The notes under the pieces are model-generated. The model did not search any database. It had not been told where the DNA came from and saw only the letters and a list, made by a program, of their open reading frames with translations. DNA of 51,239 nucleotides from positions 1 to 51,239 of the forward strand of contig JACCER010000024.1 in NCBI GenBank assembly GCA_013416445.1, given 5' to 3'. Position 1 is the first letter of the stretch. Every line of letters starts with the position of its first letter. Below, one piece after another: positions 16,281 to 26,021 of this stretch. Source of the stretch: Alcaligenaceae bacterium. GTDB lineage: Bacteria > Pseudomonadota > Gammaproteobacteria > Burkholderiales > Burkholderiaceae_B. The position numbers and the translations under genes are program-made.

Positions 16281-18576
16281 CTTGATCCAGGCGTCGGCGA
16301 GCGACCCAGCGCAAGCCGTTCCACAGCAGGAACGAGATCAGCAGTACAGCCAGGAAGGCAACCCCGGCAAGCAATACAGGCTTGTCAGACAAATGGAACC
16401 ACAACAATTGCCACCAGCGTAAATGGCCCACGTAATAATGCGGCCCCACCGTTTCACTGGCGACACCCGACTCACGGACGATGACAACAGAACCGCTCAT
16501 GGCCTCACGCTTGCCGCTATCGCCGATGGCCTCGCGCAAAAGTGTGAAGTCTTCATCCGTGGAAGCCAGCAAACCAACCACGCTACGCTGTGGAAAGCGT
16601 TCGGACTGCATGCCGACTATGGCGGCTATCGGCGCCAAAGCCCTGACCCCTACCTGGGACAAGGGCTCCCGCCCTGACTGCGCCTTGCGTTCTACAAGAC
16701 CGTATTCCGCACTGCCCTTGGCATCCGGATTGCGTGGTTGCCGCAAGCTTGCCTGCGTACCCTGTAATAGCAGGTTGGCATCCGGACGGCTTCTCATGGC
16801 GTCCGGCATATCGCCAATCAACAGAATATCGGCGTCGAGCTCGCTGGCCTGGTTCCAGTCGTTCTGGATTTTCATTTTCAAGGCTGGATAGCCCACTTGC
16901 GCCCCCACATGAGCCAGGGTTTCCAGCAGTATGGTGGTCTGCGCGGCGGTAGGCTGCGTCGGCATGACAACAACGGTTTCCGACAGATCGGCCATGCGGC
17001 TGAACGGGAAGCCGCTACCGGCAAAAGCACGCAGGTTGGGCATCTCCAGGTAATGATGGAAGCCGGAAAAATCGATGACTGAACGCTCGTCTATGGATGC
17101 GCGGACATCCACAGGCAGTATGGTCTGGCACATATCGCGCTGTGAACTGCCTATTGTGCTGGCGAATGCAAAGTCAAAACGTATGCTGTTATGCGCACCT
17201 ATTTTCAGTGCGGGAATCAACAGGTTTTCATTGTCGGCCGAGCGATCATTGCCCAGCAAAGGCAGGCGCATACGGGTCAAGACCCCTTTATCATTCCCTG
17301 CATGCAAGTTATAGCTATCGACGAAGCGATCATTCAGGCTTAGCGTCAGCCTGGACTCATCGCTGGTTTTGGGTGGTGAATAGCGGTATAGAATCTGCAG
17401 GGGAATCCCGTTGTTGCGCCATACGAACAAATCTGGCGGCAGGTTCAGGTTGAGGGTGATGGGATGAGGCCGCAACCCGGACACCTCCAGTTGCCCAGGG
17501 TAATCAGCCAATTCTGAAAACAGCACAGGCCGGTCGGTAGGCGTCCAGTTAGGCGCGTCGTAAGGCTCGCGCGGCGCCAGTTCCAGCACCTCGTCCACGC
17601 TTACGCTTTGCCCTCGAAACAAGGGGCCACCGACTGCCAAGGCCGATGCCGCGGCGACCAGGTCTTCATCATTGCGGCCCAGAACCAGCAGCAGCTTGAA
17701 ATAAGGATTATCTGGATGGCTGATCAAATCCACGGTAGGGCCCTGCACCTGCGGATAAGACTTCAGCAAGTCCGGGCGTGCGTCGTTGGCGGCAAACACA
17801 ATGGCATGCTGCGTCGGCAGCTTATTGTAATGAGCCGGAAAGCGGATGGTTCGCCACTTGGCCTGGCTGCCAAAGTAAGATGCCAGAATCCCCGCGGCGC
17901 GCAGGCCTTGCGTACCTGGAGCACTTGAAAACACAAATGGCACCTCTTGCGGCTTCATATCCCGCGCATCAAAGAAAGGCTCGGGAAAAAACGATAAATC
18001 ATTGGTGGTTGCCAAGGCCTGCTGATTGATCGCGATATGGGTTTTCCGACTGACATCCAGCCATAAAGACGTATGTGTCAGGTCTTCGCAAATATCGGTA
18101 TAGTGCCCAACGAATTCCAGCCTCACCCGATTGAAACTGGTCATCAGGCGCGCGTCCAACGGCACGGCATGACTCAGTTGCTGCCCCGGATTGGCACTTT
18201 CCACAGGCACCACCCCCATCATCTCGTCGTTCAAATAAACCCGTAAATGCGACAGCCTGGGCAGCAGCGCGGGCGAAGGCGTGAACACCAGATTCAAGCT
18301 CGCGCTTTCCACCAGTTGATCCCGGCGCAACGTAAACTGCAGCTCCTGGGTGTTGCGCACCCCCTGAAGCTGGAATGAGTCGCCTTGGGCCAGTTCAGCC
18401 AGCATGACCCGGTATGACTGTTGCGGCGCGCGCGCCCGGATATCGGACCTGGCCTGCTCAGACTCTTCTGAGGCCGGGGCAGCCGGAATATTTGTGGCAA
18501 CTTGCGCTACGGCGGCGCTGCAGCTCAAGGCCAGTCCGGCGAAACACATGAAAAATTTATGCAAGGTTTTAGTCAT
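16273..18576 (-). CDS. bcsB: Cellulose synthase regulatory/periplasmic subunit BcsB
   Basis: This 767-residue protein has a signal peptide (ending SAAVAQ), two carbohydrate-binding and flavodoxin-like domain pairs, and a C-terminal membrane helix (VLLAGVAFLAVLLISFLLWNG) ending in basic residues. BcsB forms the periplasmic part of the synthase and its membrane anchor completes the catalytic core with BcsA. Conserved blocks include VGHYTDICED and LNLPPDLFVWRNNGIPL. Its ATG overlaps the bcsA stop by four bases. Length fits the family. Confidence 0.95.
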   Translation of the reverse strand: MTKTLHKFFMCFAGLALSCSAAVAQVATNIPAAPASEESEQARSDIRARAPQQSYRVMLAELAQGDSFQLQGVRNTQELQFTLRRDQLVESASLNLVFTPSPALLPRLSHLRVYLNDEMMGVVPVESANPGQQLSHAVPLDARLMTSFNRVRLEFVGHYTDICEDLTHTSLWLDVSRKTHIAINQQALATTNDLSFFPEPFFDARDMKPQEVPFVFSSAPGTQGLRAAGILASYFGSQAKWRTIRFPAHYNKLPTQHAIVFAANDARPDLLKSYPQVQGPTVDLISHPDNPYFKLLLVLGRNDEDLVAAASALAVGGPLFRGQSVSVDEVLELAPREPYDAPNWTPTDRPVLFSELADYPGQLEVSGLRPHPITLNLNLPPDLFVWRNNGIPLQILYRYSPPKTSDESRLTLSLNDRFVDSYNLHAGNDKGVLTRMRLPLLGNDRSADNENLLIPALKIGAHNSIRFDFAFASTIGSSQRDMCQTILPVDVRASIDERSVIDFSGFHHYLEMPNLRAFAGSGFPFSRMADLSETVVVMPTQPTAAQTTILLETLAHVGAQVGYPALKMKIQNDWNQASELDADILLIGDMPDAMRSRPDANLLLQGTQASLRQPRNPDAKGSAEYGLVERKAQSGREPLSQVGVRALAPIAAIVGMQSERFPQRSVVGLLASTDEDFTLLREAIGDSGKREAMSGSVVIVRESGVASETVGPHYYVGHLRWWQLLWFHLSDKPVLLAGVAFLAVLLISFLLWNGLRWVARRRLDQDV

Positions 18577-21212
18577 GACGCAAAATCAACTTGTTTTTTA
18601 TAAGTAACGATAGGTCGCGTACGAGGCACAAAAGAAGCAAGCCACGACACGAACCCAGTAAGGCCGCGCAGTAAGGAATCAAGCGGGAAAGGCAGGTGAT
18701 CAGCCAGGCGCCGATAGCCGTGCAGCCCAAGCAACACAATATCCATCATGCTGCGCATGGGCCTGTCCAGTTTGAAATCGTTTTCCCAGGCAAGCCAGGA
18801 ATCGGCGCGGGCAAATGTGCACTGCACCAGGTCAATGTGCTGTTGTTGTGTAAGCGGCTCGAAAGCAATGCCCATGTTCCGCCCGATATTGCGGCTTACC
18901 TTGCCCGGAAAGCTGAACTGGCGCTCTCCGCGAGCCAGAATCAGGCGCACGCTGTCGCCTTCCTTGACCCCCTGCGGCGCGGATAAAGTCAGGCCAGCCC
19001 CACCCTCGGAAAAGTCGGACAACACCCCGCTATAAACCTGCCCGCCGGCCAACTGCAGGCTGGCGGGCAAGGCTGCCGCAACACGATGGCTATTGCGAGT
19101 CTGCTTGCCCTCTTCCGCTACGGCCACCGCCGCGCCCAGTACGATAAGGTTATAGACCACCCACAACATGGTGATCAGGACCGTAATGACTTCATCGGCC
19201 GGCCCGGCCCACAAGCGCCAGAATCCAAAGCCCAGTCCCAGGAAATTAGCAAACGCCAGCAGCACGTAAGGGGTGGATATGCTCCAGTCGAAGTAGTCCT
19301 TTTCAATCAGCCCCCCTTTGGCGGTCACGTTGAACTTGCCCTTGCCCGGTGCAAGCAAGGCAACCGTCGTGGGCCAGGCGATATACCAGGACAACACCGT
19401 TTCATAGATTTCCCCCCAGAAACTATGGCGATATGCCCCCTGCGTATAGGAGTTGGTCAGGCTGGCATGCACCATGTGCGGCAACACATACAGCACGATG
19501 GCCAGCGCGGGCGCATAGATAATGTATGAGTGCGCCAGCAGGAACGCCAAAGGGGCCAGCAAGTACACCAACCGTGGTATGCCGGCCAGGAAGTGCATCA
19601 TGGCGTTCATATAGCACAGTCGCTGAAACAGGCTGAGCCCCTTGCCCAGCAAGGGATTGTCGGTACGAAATATCTGCACCATACCCCTGGCCCAACGTAT
19701 GCGCTGGCCTACGTGGGCTGACAGGCTCTCGGTTGCCAGCCCGGCTGCCATCGGAATGCGCACATACGCCGAGTTATAGCCTTTTCTATGCAGCCGCAAA
19801 GCGGTATGGGCGTCTTCGGTCACGGTTTCCACCGCAAAGCCGCCTATGGACTCCACGGCAGTGCGACGCAGTACCGCACAAGAGCCGCAAAAAAAAGCGG
19901 CATTCCATAAGTCGTTACCCTCTTGCACCAAGCCGTAGAACAACGCGTTTTCATTGGGCTGTGTGCCGAAGTGGCCAAGATTGCGCTCGAACGGGTCGGC
20001 CGAAAAAAAATGATGCGGCGTTTGCACCAACGCCAGCTTCTTGTCCTTCAGGAACCAGCCCACCGTCATCTGCAGAAAAGAACGCGTGGGAATGTGGTCG
20101 CAATCAAAGATCGCAATCAATTCGCCATCGGTTTGCGCCATGGCGTGATTCAGGTTGCCCGCCTTGGCATGGCGGCCATCAGGACGAATGATGTAATTGA
20201 TGCCTACCTCTTGGGCAAACTCACGAAATGCATCGCGGCGCCCATCATCAAGCAGGTGAATGCGCAACTTGTCCTTGGGCCAGTCTATGCCCAGGGCGGC
20301 ATACACCGTGGGCTTGACTACGCTCAAGTCTTCGTTATAGGTGGGAATCATCAGGTCCACGGTAGGCCACGAAGCGCGATCGGCAGGCAAAGGCGCAAGG
20401 CCGCGGCGCAATGGCCAGGCGGTCTGTACATACCCCATGACCAGCACTATCCAGGAATAGGTTTCCGCCGCCAGCAGCGTCAGGCCAAAGCTCAAGTCCA
20501 GCGTGTTATTCCAGTTCAGCGTAGCGGTATAGCGCCACCATATATAGCGACCCGACACGGTAAGCGACAAGACGATCAGCGTCAAAGAAGAAAACCGGCC
20601 AGGCATACGGCGCACCACCATCGCAGCGCCCCACAGCAGCACAATGAAAATGAACTGGGCAAACAGGTTGAAAGGCTGGGTAATCAGCAAAGCAGTCAGC
20701 ATCAGCGCCAGCAAGCCCACGCCTATGAACAAGCTTCTGCGACTTGCCCGCGTCAAGCTGCGCAACGGCGAACGATGCGCATCACCCAGGGTCTTGCGCG
20801 CCCTGGAATTGATCATGGCTTGCGTCAGTCTGTCCAGCGCCGCGTTAACGTATTGACGCAAGGCAGCGGCCACCCGGCGCACGCCCTGCCACATTGTCGG
20901 CCCAGGGGCACGAGCCGCTGATAATCCCGTTTTTGTCAGCAGCAGCCATATGCCTTGCAACAAATAGCGCAAAGGATCGGCATAGCGGTAGCCACGCTGC
21001 GTCAGATGCGCAAACCAGGGTTGCCAGCGCACACGCAAACGGCTCCAGGCCGGCCCTTCCAGCCGCAACAGCGCATTGGCGAACAGCGCCAGCACTGTAA
21101 ACAGGGCTGCGGTCCAGTTGCCCATTTTCCGATCCCGCACAGCCCGGCCATGCATGCCGCGCAATGTATGGATGGCAGAAGGCGTAAGCACCATGGCAAG
21201 CAAACCGCTCAT
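18573..21212 (-). CDS. bcsA: Cellulose synthase catalytic subunit BcsA (UDP-forming)
   Basis: This 879-residue GT2 synthase polymerises glucose from UDP-glucose and pushes the chain through the inner membrane. The processive motifs are in order: DLMIPTYNED (about 285), LDDG, DCD (about 370), TED (about 465) and QRIRW (about 503). Several membrane helices flank the glycosyltransferase domain. The C-terminal PilZ domain carries RNSHR (about 705) and DFSEGG, matching the c-di-GMP-binding RxxxR and DxSxxG motifs. I use the ATG at 21212, which overlaps the bcsQ stop (ATGA), rather than the longer frame start. Activity should depend on c-di-GMP. Confidence 0.96.
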   Translation of the reverse strand: MSGLLAMVLTPSAIHTLRGMHGRAVRDRKMGNWTAALFTVLALFANALLRLEGPAWSRLRVRWQPWFAHLTQRGYRYADPLRYLLQGIWLLLTKTGLSAARAPGPTMWQGVRRVAAALRQYVNAALDRLTQAMINSRARKTLGDAHRSPLRSLTRASRRSLFIGVGLLALMLTALLITQPFNLFAQFIFIVLLWGAAMVVRRMPGRFSSLTLIVLSLTVSGRYIWWRYTATLNWNNTLDLSFGLTLLAAETYSWIVLVMGYVQTAWPLRRGLAPLPADRASWPTVDLMIPTYNEDLSVVKPTVYAALGIDWPKDKLRIHLLDDGRRDAFREFAQEVGINYIIRPDGRHAKAGNLNHAMAQTDGELIAIFDCDHIPTRSFLQMTVGWFLKDKKLALVQTPHHFFSADPFERNLGHFGTQPNENALFYGLVQEGNDLWNAAFFCGSCAVLRRTAVESIGGFAVETVTEDAHTALRLHRKGYNSAYVRIPMAAGLATESLSAHVGQRIRWARGMVQIFRTDNPLLGKGLSLFQRLCYMNAMMHFLAGIPRLVYLLAPLAFLLAHSYIIYAPALAIVLYVLPHMVHASLTNSYTQGAYRHSFWGEIYETVLSWYIAWPTTVALLAPGKGKFNVTAKGGLIEKDYFDWSISTPYVLLAFANFLGLGFGFWRLWAGPADEVITVLITMLWVVYNLIVLGAAVAVAEEGKQTRNSHRVAAALPASLQLAGGQVYSGVLSDFSEGGAGLTLSAPQGVKEGDSVRLILARGERQFSFPGKVSRNIGRNMGIAFEPLTQQQHIDLVQCTFARADSWLAWENDFKLDRPMRSMMDIVLLGLHGYRRLADHLPFPLDSLLRGLTGFVSWLASFVPRTRPIVTYKKQVDFAS

Positions 21213-21934
21213 TGCCCGGCACCCCGTTGTGCAATACACCAAGTGGCCAAGGAAATGGCGTCGTGCGTGCCGGCTCCGTCAGGGAAATAGGTGGTTGCCG
21301 GCATTTTGTACGCCAACGCCTCGTGGATGTTTTCATCCTGGCGTACAGCCACTGGCACGAGTCGATCACGATACGCCTGGCGCCAATCCAGCAAGATATC
21401 GTTGCCGAGACGACGCGCCGGATCATGCCCATTGACCAAAATACGGGTATGTTCAGTCAGACGGCATTGCGACAACAAAATATGGCTGGCCATATCGACG
21501 GGCGCCACTACTATGTCCAGTTCGCACTGGGCGCGCAATGACGCAAAGCACTCGCCCCCCGCAGGCAAATCGAAAATGACCCAGGGGTATTGCGCGGCAA
21601 GGCTGGCGCCCGCCTGCACCCAGAATTGTTCGTCCGGGACACGCACCGCCCGCTGCAATGCGCCTGCATCAACGCCATGCCTGCCGTACGGCAGGACAAA
21701 CAGGTTTTCCTTGACCTGATAGGCCGGCTCGTACCAGTTGCGCCCAGCCTCTTTGGCCGACGCCCAACCATGAGCATCGTCGTAGGCAATATTAAAGTGC
21801 AGCCTAAGCAGATCGGCGCTGTTCAGATCGACCAGCACTACGGTTTCCCCCAACTGGCTCAGCGCATCGCCAAGCAGGGCAGCCAGGCTGCTTGTACCTG
21901 CGCCACCGCGCAAGCCCCATAAGGCTATCCTCAT
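21209..21934 (-). CDS. bcsQ: Cellulose biosynthesis ATPase BcsQ (MinD-like)
   Basis: This 241-residue ParA/MinD-type ATPase has the degenerate P-loop WGLRGGAGTSS near the N-terminus, without the usual Lys of KGGxGK. It also has VVLVDLNSADLL and VIFDLPAGG switch regions. In E. coli BcsQ is essential for cellulose and helps position or assemble the synthase with BcsR and BcsE. The start at 21934 overlaps the bcsR stop (ATGA); the frame is open further upstream but the family begins at MRIALWG. Confidence 0.93.
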   Translation of the reverse strand: MRIALWGLRGGAGTSSLAALLGDALSQLGETVVLVDLNSADLLRLHFNIAYDDAHGWASAKEAGRNWYEPAYQVKENLFVLPYGRHGVDAGALQRAVRVPDEQFWVQAGASLAAQYPWVIFDLPAGGECFASLRAQCELDIVVAPVDMASHILLSQCRLTEHTRILVNGHDPARRLGNDILLDWRQAYRDRLVPVAVRQDENIHEALAYKMPATTYFPDGAGTHDAISLATWCIAQRGAGQ

Positions 21935-22143
21935 TCCGACCCCCGCTCGCCGGCATTGCGCCATGCGGCTATTTCTGCAAGCAAAGGCCATTTGCGTAGC
22001 GCCTGCGCATGGGCTTCCTGTATTGCCACATCCACATAATCGAATGGTCCAGCATCCAGAAATTTCTCCAGGGAAGCGATATCATCCGGCACGACACTGG
22101 CCACACTCAAGCTGGCAGAGGACTTACTCAGCGGTATATTCAT
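21931..22143 (-). CDS. bcsR: Cellulose biosynthesis protein BcsR
   Basis: This 70-residue protein matches the small BcsR (YhjR) family. It has DDIASLEKFL, then FDYVDV, then LRKWPLLAEIA in the typical order. BcsR partners BcsQ in a cytoplasmic complex that regulates the synthase. Both ends overlap neighbours by four bases (bcsG stop, bcsQ start), so translation is coupled. Confidence 0.9.
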   Translation of the reverse strand: MNIPLSKSSASLSVASVVPDDIASLEKFLDAGPFDYVDVAIQEAHAQALRKWPLLAEIAAWRNAGERGSE

Positions 22144-23807
22144 CGTTGATACTCCAGCCAGTCCCGATCGCCCATGCGAACATAAGGCGCCTGCTCATGA
22201 GACATCAATACCGTGCCGGCATTTTCTGACACCGCGCGGGTCTCGGGCAAGTCACGAACCAGTGCCTGCCAATCAATTTTCTCGGCGTCGAACACGCCCT
22301 GGCTTACCAGTCGCGCCATCACTTCGGACACAGCCAGATAACTACTGGGCCCCTGCACATGTACCGTTGCACTACGCTGACCATCGCCCGCCCCGATCAA
22401 GCGGATGCCGACTGGCACATGGGTGATATCCGTAGTGGGAATTTCGCGCATGCCTGCGATTTGCATACGGTCTCCCTCCAGCGAGGCGCCATGCTCGGGA
22501 ATCAAGACAACGGCAACCTTTCTGCCACTGCGCTCAAGTTCGTTCATGAAGGCATCCAGGTCATCGAGCAATTGCTGCGCCCTGGACTTATAAGGCGACA
22601 AGCGGCTCCCGCCATCCGTCGTAGCTTCGCGATTGCCATCATGCAAGGTAATGGAGTTGTACAACAGCGCCACACTGGGACTGCCCAGCTTTTGGCGCTG
22701 ATCCCACCATTGATGCAAAATATCCAAGTCCCCCCAGATAGGCGAGCCATCGAACCCTGACAACTTGCGGCGCTGATTCTCAGGAATGACGGGAGCCGGG
22801 AATTTCCCCTGCTCGGTCAGATCATCCAGAAACCTCTGGAACTGCCCGTCGTGATTCAAGGCTGTATGTGTTTCGAACCCCAGTTGCTTCAGGTTCTCGA
22901 ACAAATAGCATTGATCTGGCGCAGGCTGATACAAGGCCTGATGCGGAGTTTGGCCGCAACTGGCTCGCAACAAACGTAATACAGCGGGGCCGCTATATGA
23001 TGTGGCAGAGTTGAAATCGTCAAAAACAATATCCATCTTTTGCAATAAAGGATGCTGCTCAAGCCGGCTGACTTCCAGATCGCTCCATGACAACGAACAG
23101 ATGTTCAAAAACAAGACATCGAAAGGCGCTGCTCCTGCAACTGGCGCCGAAAAATCGGTTTTACGCGCCTGCTCGGCATTGTAAAAAGCCTGCAGATTTT
23201 CAGTCAGCCTGGTATTGATATTGACGGGCTTGCCGGACACGGTTGCGGCAGAGCCGGTGGCATGTTCGCCACCCGCCTCGGGCATGTTGGGGGCCTGTGC
23301 CTGCCGGGCGCCCGCAGGCCTGGCGACCCCATTGCTGGCAGACAGGTCCAGTGCCGCCGACAAACCCAGCACGGCCAGGGCGGCAACCACGAATACGGTG
23401 ATACGCAGCCACTGGGACAAGAACAGGTAAACCACCAACGCTATCAGGCCCGCACCCAACATGTTCCAGTTAATGAAGCGACCCAGCAGTTCCAGCATGT
23501 AGTCGCCTGAAAAGCCCAAGACTTCGGGTTGATCCAGCAAACGGCTAAAGGGCGGCAACCATGAGTCGTAATAAAGCAGCGCAACGCCAACCGGTGCAGC
23601 GACCAGATGCCGCAACCGATGCAGCCACAGCGGCGGCAAAGGCGCCAACAGCGCGGCGGCGAACACCAGGTTGTAAAAAACATGGAAATTCAGCGCCCCG
23701 GACCAATACAGCATCAGCTTGGCAATGAAGTAAAAATTCCACAACCCCAGGCCGCGCCAATAACCGGCAAACAAGGGCGCGGGGCATATTTCTGCACTAT
23801 TTTTCAT
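22140..23807 (-). CDS. bcsG: Cellulose phosphoethanolamine transferase BcsG
   Basis: This 555-residue inner-membrane enzyme has about five N-terminal membrane helices (to about residue 170) and a periplasmic alkaline-phosphatase-like domain. It carries the nucleophile region NSATSYSGPAVLRLLRASCG and the metal-binding block LIPEHGASLEGD. BcsG adds phosphoethanolamine to cellulose. The start at 23807 shares one base with the bcsF stop (TGATG). The frame is open 31 codons further upstream, but that part lies inside bcsF. Catalytic residues appear intact. Confidence 0.94.
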   Translation of the reverse strand: MKNSAEICPAPLFAGYWRGLGLWNFYFIAKLMLYWSGALNFHVFYNLVFAAALLAPLPPLWLHRLRHLVAAPVGVALLYYDSWLPPFSRLLDQPEVLGFSGDYMLELLGRFINWNMLGAGLIALVVYLFLSQWLRITVFVVAALAVLGLSAALDLSASNGVARPAGARQAQAPNMPEAGGEHATGSAATVSGKPVNINTRLTENLQAFYNAEQARKTDFSAPVAGAAPFDVLFLNICSLSWSDLEVSRLEQHPLLQKMDIVFDDFNSATSYSGPAVLRLLRASCGQTPHQALYQPAPDQCYLFENLKQLGFETHTALNHDGQFQRFLDDLTEQGKFPAPVIPENQRRKLSGFDGSPIWGDLDILHQWWDQRQKLGSPSVALLYNSITLHDGNREATTDGGSRLSPYKSRAQQLLDDLDAFMNELERSGRKVAVVLIPEHGASLEGDRMQIAGMREIPTTDITHVPVGIRLIGAGDGQRSATVHVQGPSSYLAVSEVMARLVSQGVFDAEKIDWQALVRDLPETRAVSENAGTVLMSHEQAPYVRMGDRDWLEYQR

Positions 23808-23989
23808 CAGATATTCGTAGTTTTTGGGTTCGAGCCGACACGGCGACGCACACCGCGCTTTTTCAGATAACGCGCCGGCAATAAAGTGCTGTCCATCCAT
23901 GCCCAGACGCGCTTGAACACCGCGCGCATCAGCACGCCAACGAGCACGGCCAAAGCGGTAATAGTCTGTATGGTCAGTGTTGTGTACAT
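23807..23989 (-). CDS. bcsF: Cellulose biosynthesis small membrane protein BcsF
   Basis: This 60-residue protein has one N-terminal membrane helix (LTIQTITALAVLVGVLMRAVF) and a strongly basic tail (RYLKKRGVRRRVG). This is the BcsF pattern, which recruits BcsE to the membrane in E. coli. It lies between bcsE (16-bp overlap) and bcsG (1-bp overlap), which supports the call despite its short length. Confidence 0.88.
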   Translation of the reverse strand: MYTTLTIQTITALAVLVGVLMRAVFKRVWAWMDSTLLPARYLKKRGVRRRVGSNPKTTNI

Positions 23990-25581
23990 AAAACAGACGC
24001 CTCCAATTTCAAAGACTGCAATAAGGGTTGGAAAATCGGTTTTGCGCCGGACTGATCTGTAGACTCGCTACTGCGACCAGTTGGCGCCTCTGTGCCCTGC
24101 GCCATCAACAACTTGCTTTCCTGGTCGGACGCCAAGGCCGACTCGCGCTTGATGATGGCGCTTTGCTCTTCAACGGCAACCGCACTGCTATAAGCGCGGT
24201 GTTGCAGAAACATTTCTTTGAACGGCACCCGAAACGCATTGGCCAAGGCAACTTCTACAAAGCCAGGCTGGCAGGCAAATAAAAACACATAGGCCACGCC
24301 CTTTATCTGGCAGGCCACGTCGCCATAACGGCGCAAGCTGACCTGCGTCAGTGCCTGAGCGGCCGACAAGCCCGGCACAGGCGTCAAGGCAACCAGGATG
24401 CCGCTGGAAATCCCAGCCCGCATGCGCCCGGCCACCGCATCCAGATAATGGGTGAATTGATCCGCGCTGACTATGCCCCGCACCTGTTCAGGGCGCCGGC
24501 CTGCGATCAGGCTGTCAAGGTCAGTCGTCAGCTTGCGTGCGTATTGTTGGCCGCGCGTACTGTCCAGCAAACTGAAAAAGCGCGATAAATGCGTACCAGC
24601 GGGAATCACCATGCTGGCGCCGCAAGCCAGCAGCAGTTGCTCATCGTGGCCACGCAAGATGCGGCGCATTTCGCGCACCACCAGCACTAGCGACGGCCCG
24701 CGCTGTTTGCGCAAGGTATGCAACATTTTGGCCAGCACCTCGACTTCGTCGTCTGCCTGCAAGGCAAACACCAGCGTTGCCGCGCTCGAACGCAAGGCCT
24801 GCTCCCACAGCGCATCACGCTCATCAAATACCTGCCAGCCATCCGCCATGAAGACGGGAGCGCCTTCCAGCACTGGCCGTTCCAATAGAAAACGCTGCTG
24901 GTCGGTATGCGGCCGGTCTGGCACGACGCGGTCTTGCGTTACAACAAAGCCCAGGCCAGTTTTCTCCAATGCCAACTCTGTCGACCCGGTTGCGCCCAAT
25001 TCATTGCGCCAGTGCAACACCTGGTACTGGTAGCCTGTTGCCAGCGACTTCAGGCGCGCCGCTCCCGACACGACATCGTTCAGCGACATCACATGCAAGC
25101 TATATTCAACCGCTCGTCCACCATAAGCCAGCAACAACAAAGTACAGCCGCTGTGCTCGGCCCACTCCGCCCATGTCGTCAATAGCCTTTGCGCGATCCC
25201 CGCATCAGCGGGCAGATGATCAAGACGCAGCATCAGCAGCACCAGGCGCTTCCTGGGGCGCAACGCACGCTCGAGGTCTTTGGTGAGTCGGGCCAAGGCG
25301 CGCGCCGGCAGCCCCGTCATCTGATAGAAACGCAAGTCTTGCGGCCCCTGGTCATCGGGAAAGCCGGAGAAAGTATCGGAAAGGTCTTCAGGCCCAACGG
25401 CTATCGCGCGGCAACTCGCGTCAACCGACAGCAGAATCTGCCTGAACAGCATTAAGACGTCTGAATAGTGGTCCACGCCCAGCCAATATACGGCCCCCTC
25501 GCGCAATTGCGACAGCTCCTGCGGCAAGTCCTTGATTGCTATTGAAAATTGCACTTTTTCCTTACTGTTGATCGTAGGCAT
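23974..25581 (-). CDS. bcsE: Cellulose biosynthesis c-di-GMP-binding protein BcsE
   Basis: This protein of about 535 residues matches BcsE, a cytosolic c-di-GMP receptor that boosts cellulose synthesis. The block REMRRILRGHDEQLLLACGA carries RGHD, fitting the RxxD signature of its degenerate GGDEF-like GIL domain. An N-terminal NTPase-like part precedes it. The start is uncertain: the ATG at 25581 has no clear ribosome site, a GTG six codons upstream has a weak GAG, and the frame is open to a TTG at 25662. It is the first gene of the bcs operon. The C-terminal 60 residues are Ser/Gln rich and probably disordered. Confidence 0.88.
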   Translation of the reverse strand: MPTINSKEKVQFSIAIKDLPQELSQLREGAVYWLGVDHYSDVLMLFRQILLSVDASCRAIAVGPEDLSDTFSGFPDDQGPQDLRFYQMTGLPARALARLTKDLERALRPRKRLVLLMLRLDHLPADAGIAQRLLTTWAEWAEHSGCTLLLLAYGGRAVEYSLHVMSLNDVVSGAARLKSLATGYQYQVLHWRNELGATGSTELALEKTGLGFVVTQDRVVPDRPHTDQQRFLLERPVLEGAPVFMADGWQVFDERDALWEQALRSSAATLVFALQADDEVEVLAKMLHTLRKQRGPSLVLVVREMRRILRGHDEQLLLACGASMVIPAGTHLSRFFSLLDSTRGQQYARKLTTDLDSLIAGRRPEQVRGIVSADQFTHYLDAVAGRMRAGISSGILVALTPVPGLSAAQALTQVSLRRYGDVACQIKGVAYVFLFACQPGFVEVALANAFRVPFKEMFLQHRAYSSAVAVEEQSAIIKRESALASDQESKLLMAQGTEAPTGRSSESTDQSGAKPIFQPLLQSLKLEASVLCTQH

Positions 25582-25861
25582 GTTTATGGGTGTATTCACA
25601 TGAAAATGACTCAGCGCCAAACCTGATGCGAAATATGTAAAACCACGGTACCTGCCAAACAAGCGGCAACGCAGAACTCACGCACACGGCTACGCCCTGC
25701 AATATGCAGAGATAAGTTTTTATTAAGGTTTTCTTGTGGCGCCGTTACACAAGCGTTCGAAACACGGGTGCATGCATATACATGCTATTCAGCTATTTTC
25801 TGCACCGATACCAATTTGGGCATTTAGTCATCAAACAACATTGTATCAATCGGGCAATGCT

Positions 25862-25892
25862 TTTAGATGACAACATTCTTAACAATTGTCAA
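25862..25892 (-). promoter_or_regulatory. Candidate bcs operon promoter
   Basis: A perfect -35 hexamer TTGACA (25892-25887) is followed after 19 bases by TCTAAA (25867-25862), a 4/6 match to the -10. The long spacer weakens the call. It lies about 300 bp upstream of bcsE. Confidence 0.35.
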
Positions 25893-25950
25893 TATTTACC
25901 TTGGAATAAGTCAGTTAGCGCGAATTGCACTTATTTAAGATTTTCGCAGA

Positions 25951-25974
25951 TCGGATTAGCACAGCATCATCCGA
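25951..25974. repeat. Interspersed palindromic repeat, degenerate copy 4
   Basis: TCGGAT and ATCCGA arms flank a TAGCACAGC-type loop that has lost the inner pairing. The outer sequence (GATCGGATTA ... CCGACCTACG) identifies it as a member of the same family. Confidence 0.7.
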
Positions 25975-26021
25975 CCTACGCGTAAACACTAGCTTACTGT
26001 TCCCAGCCATTTAGCCTATAT

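Noticed and set aside
9926-25892. Shared 9-mer AATTGTCAA upstream of lapE (9926-9934) and bcsE (25884-25892), considered as a common FleQ-like site
   Set aside because: One shared 9-mer in two AT-rich regions of several hundred bases is expected by chance, and it lacks the full dyad of the FleQ consensus.
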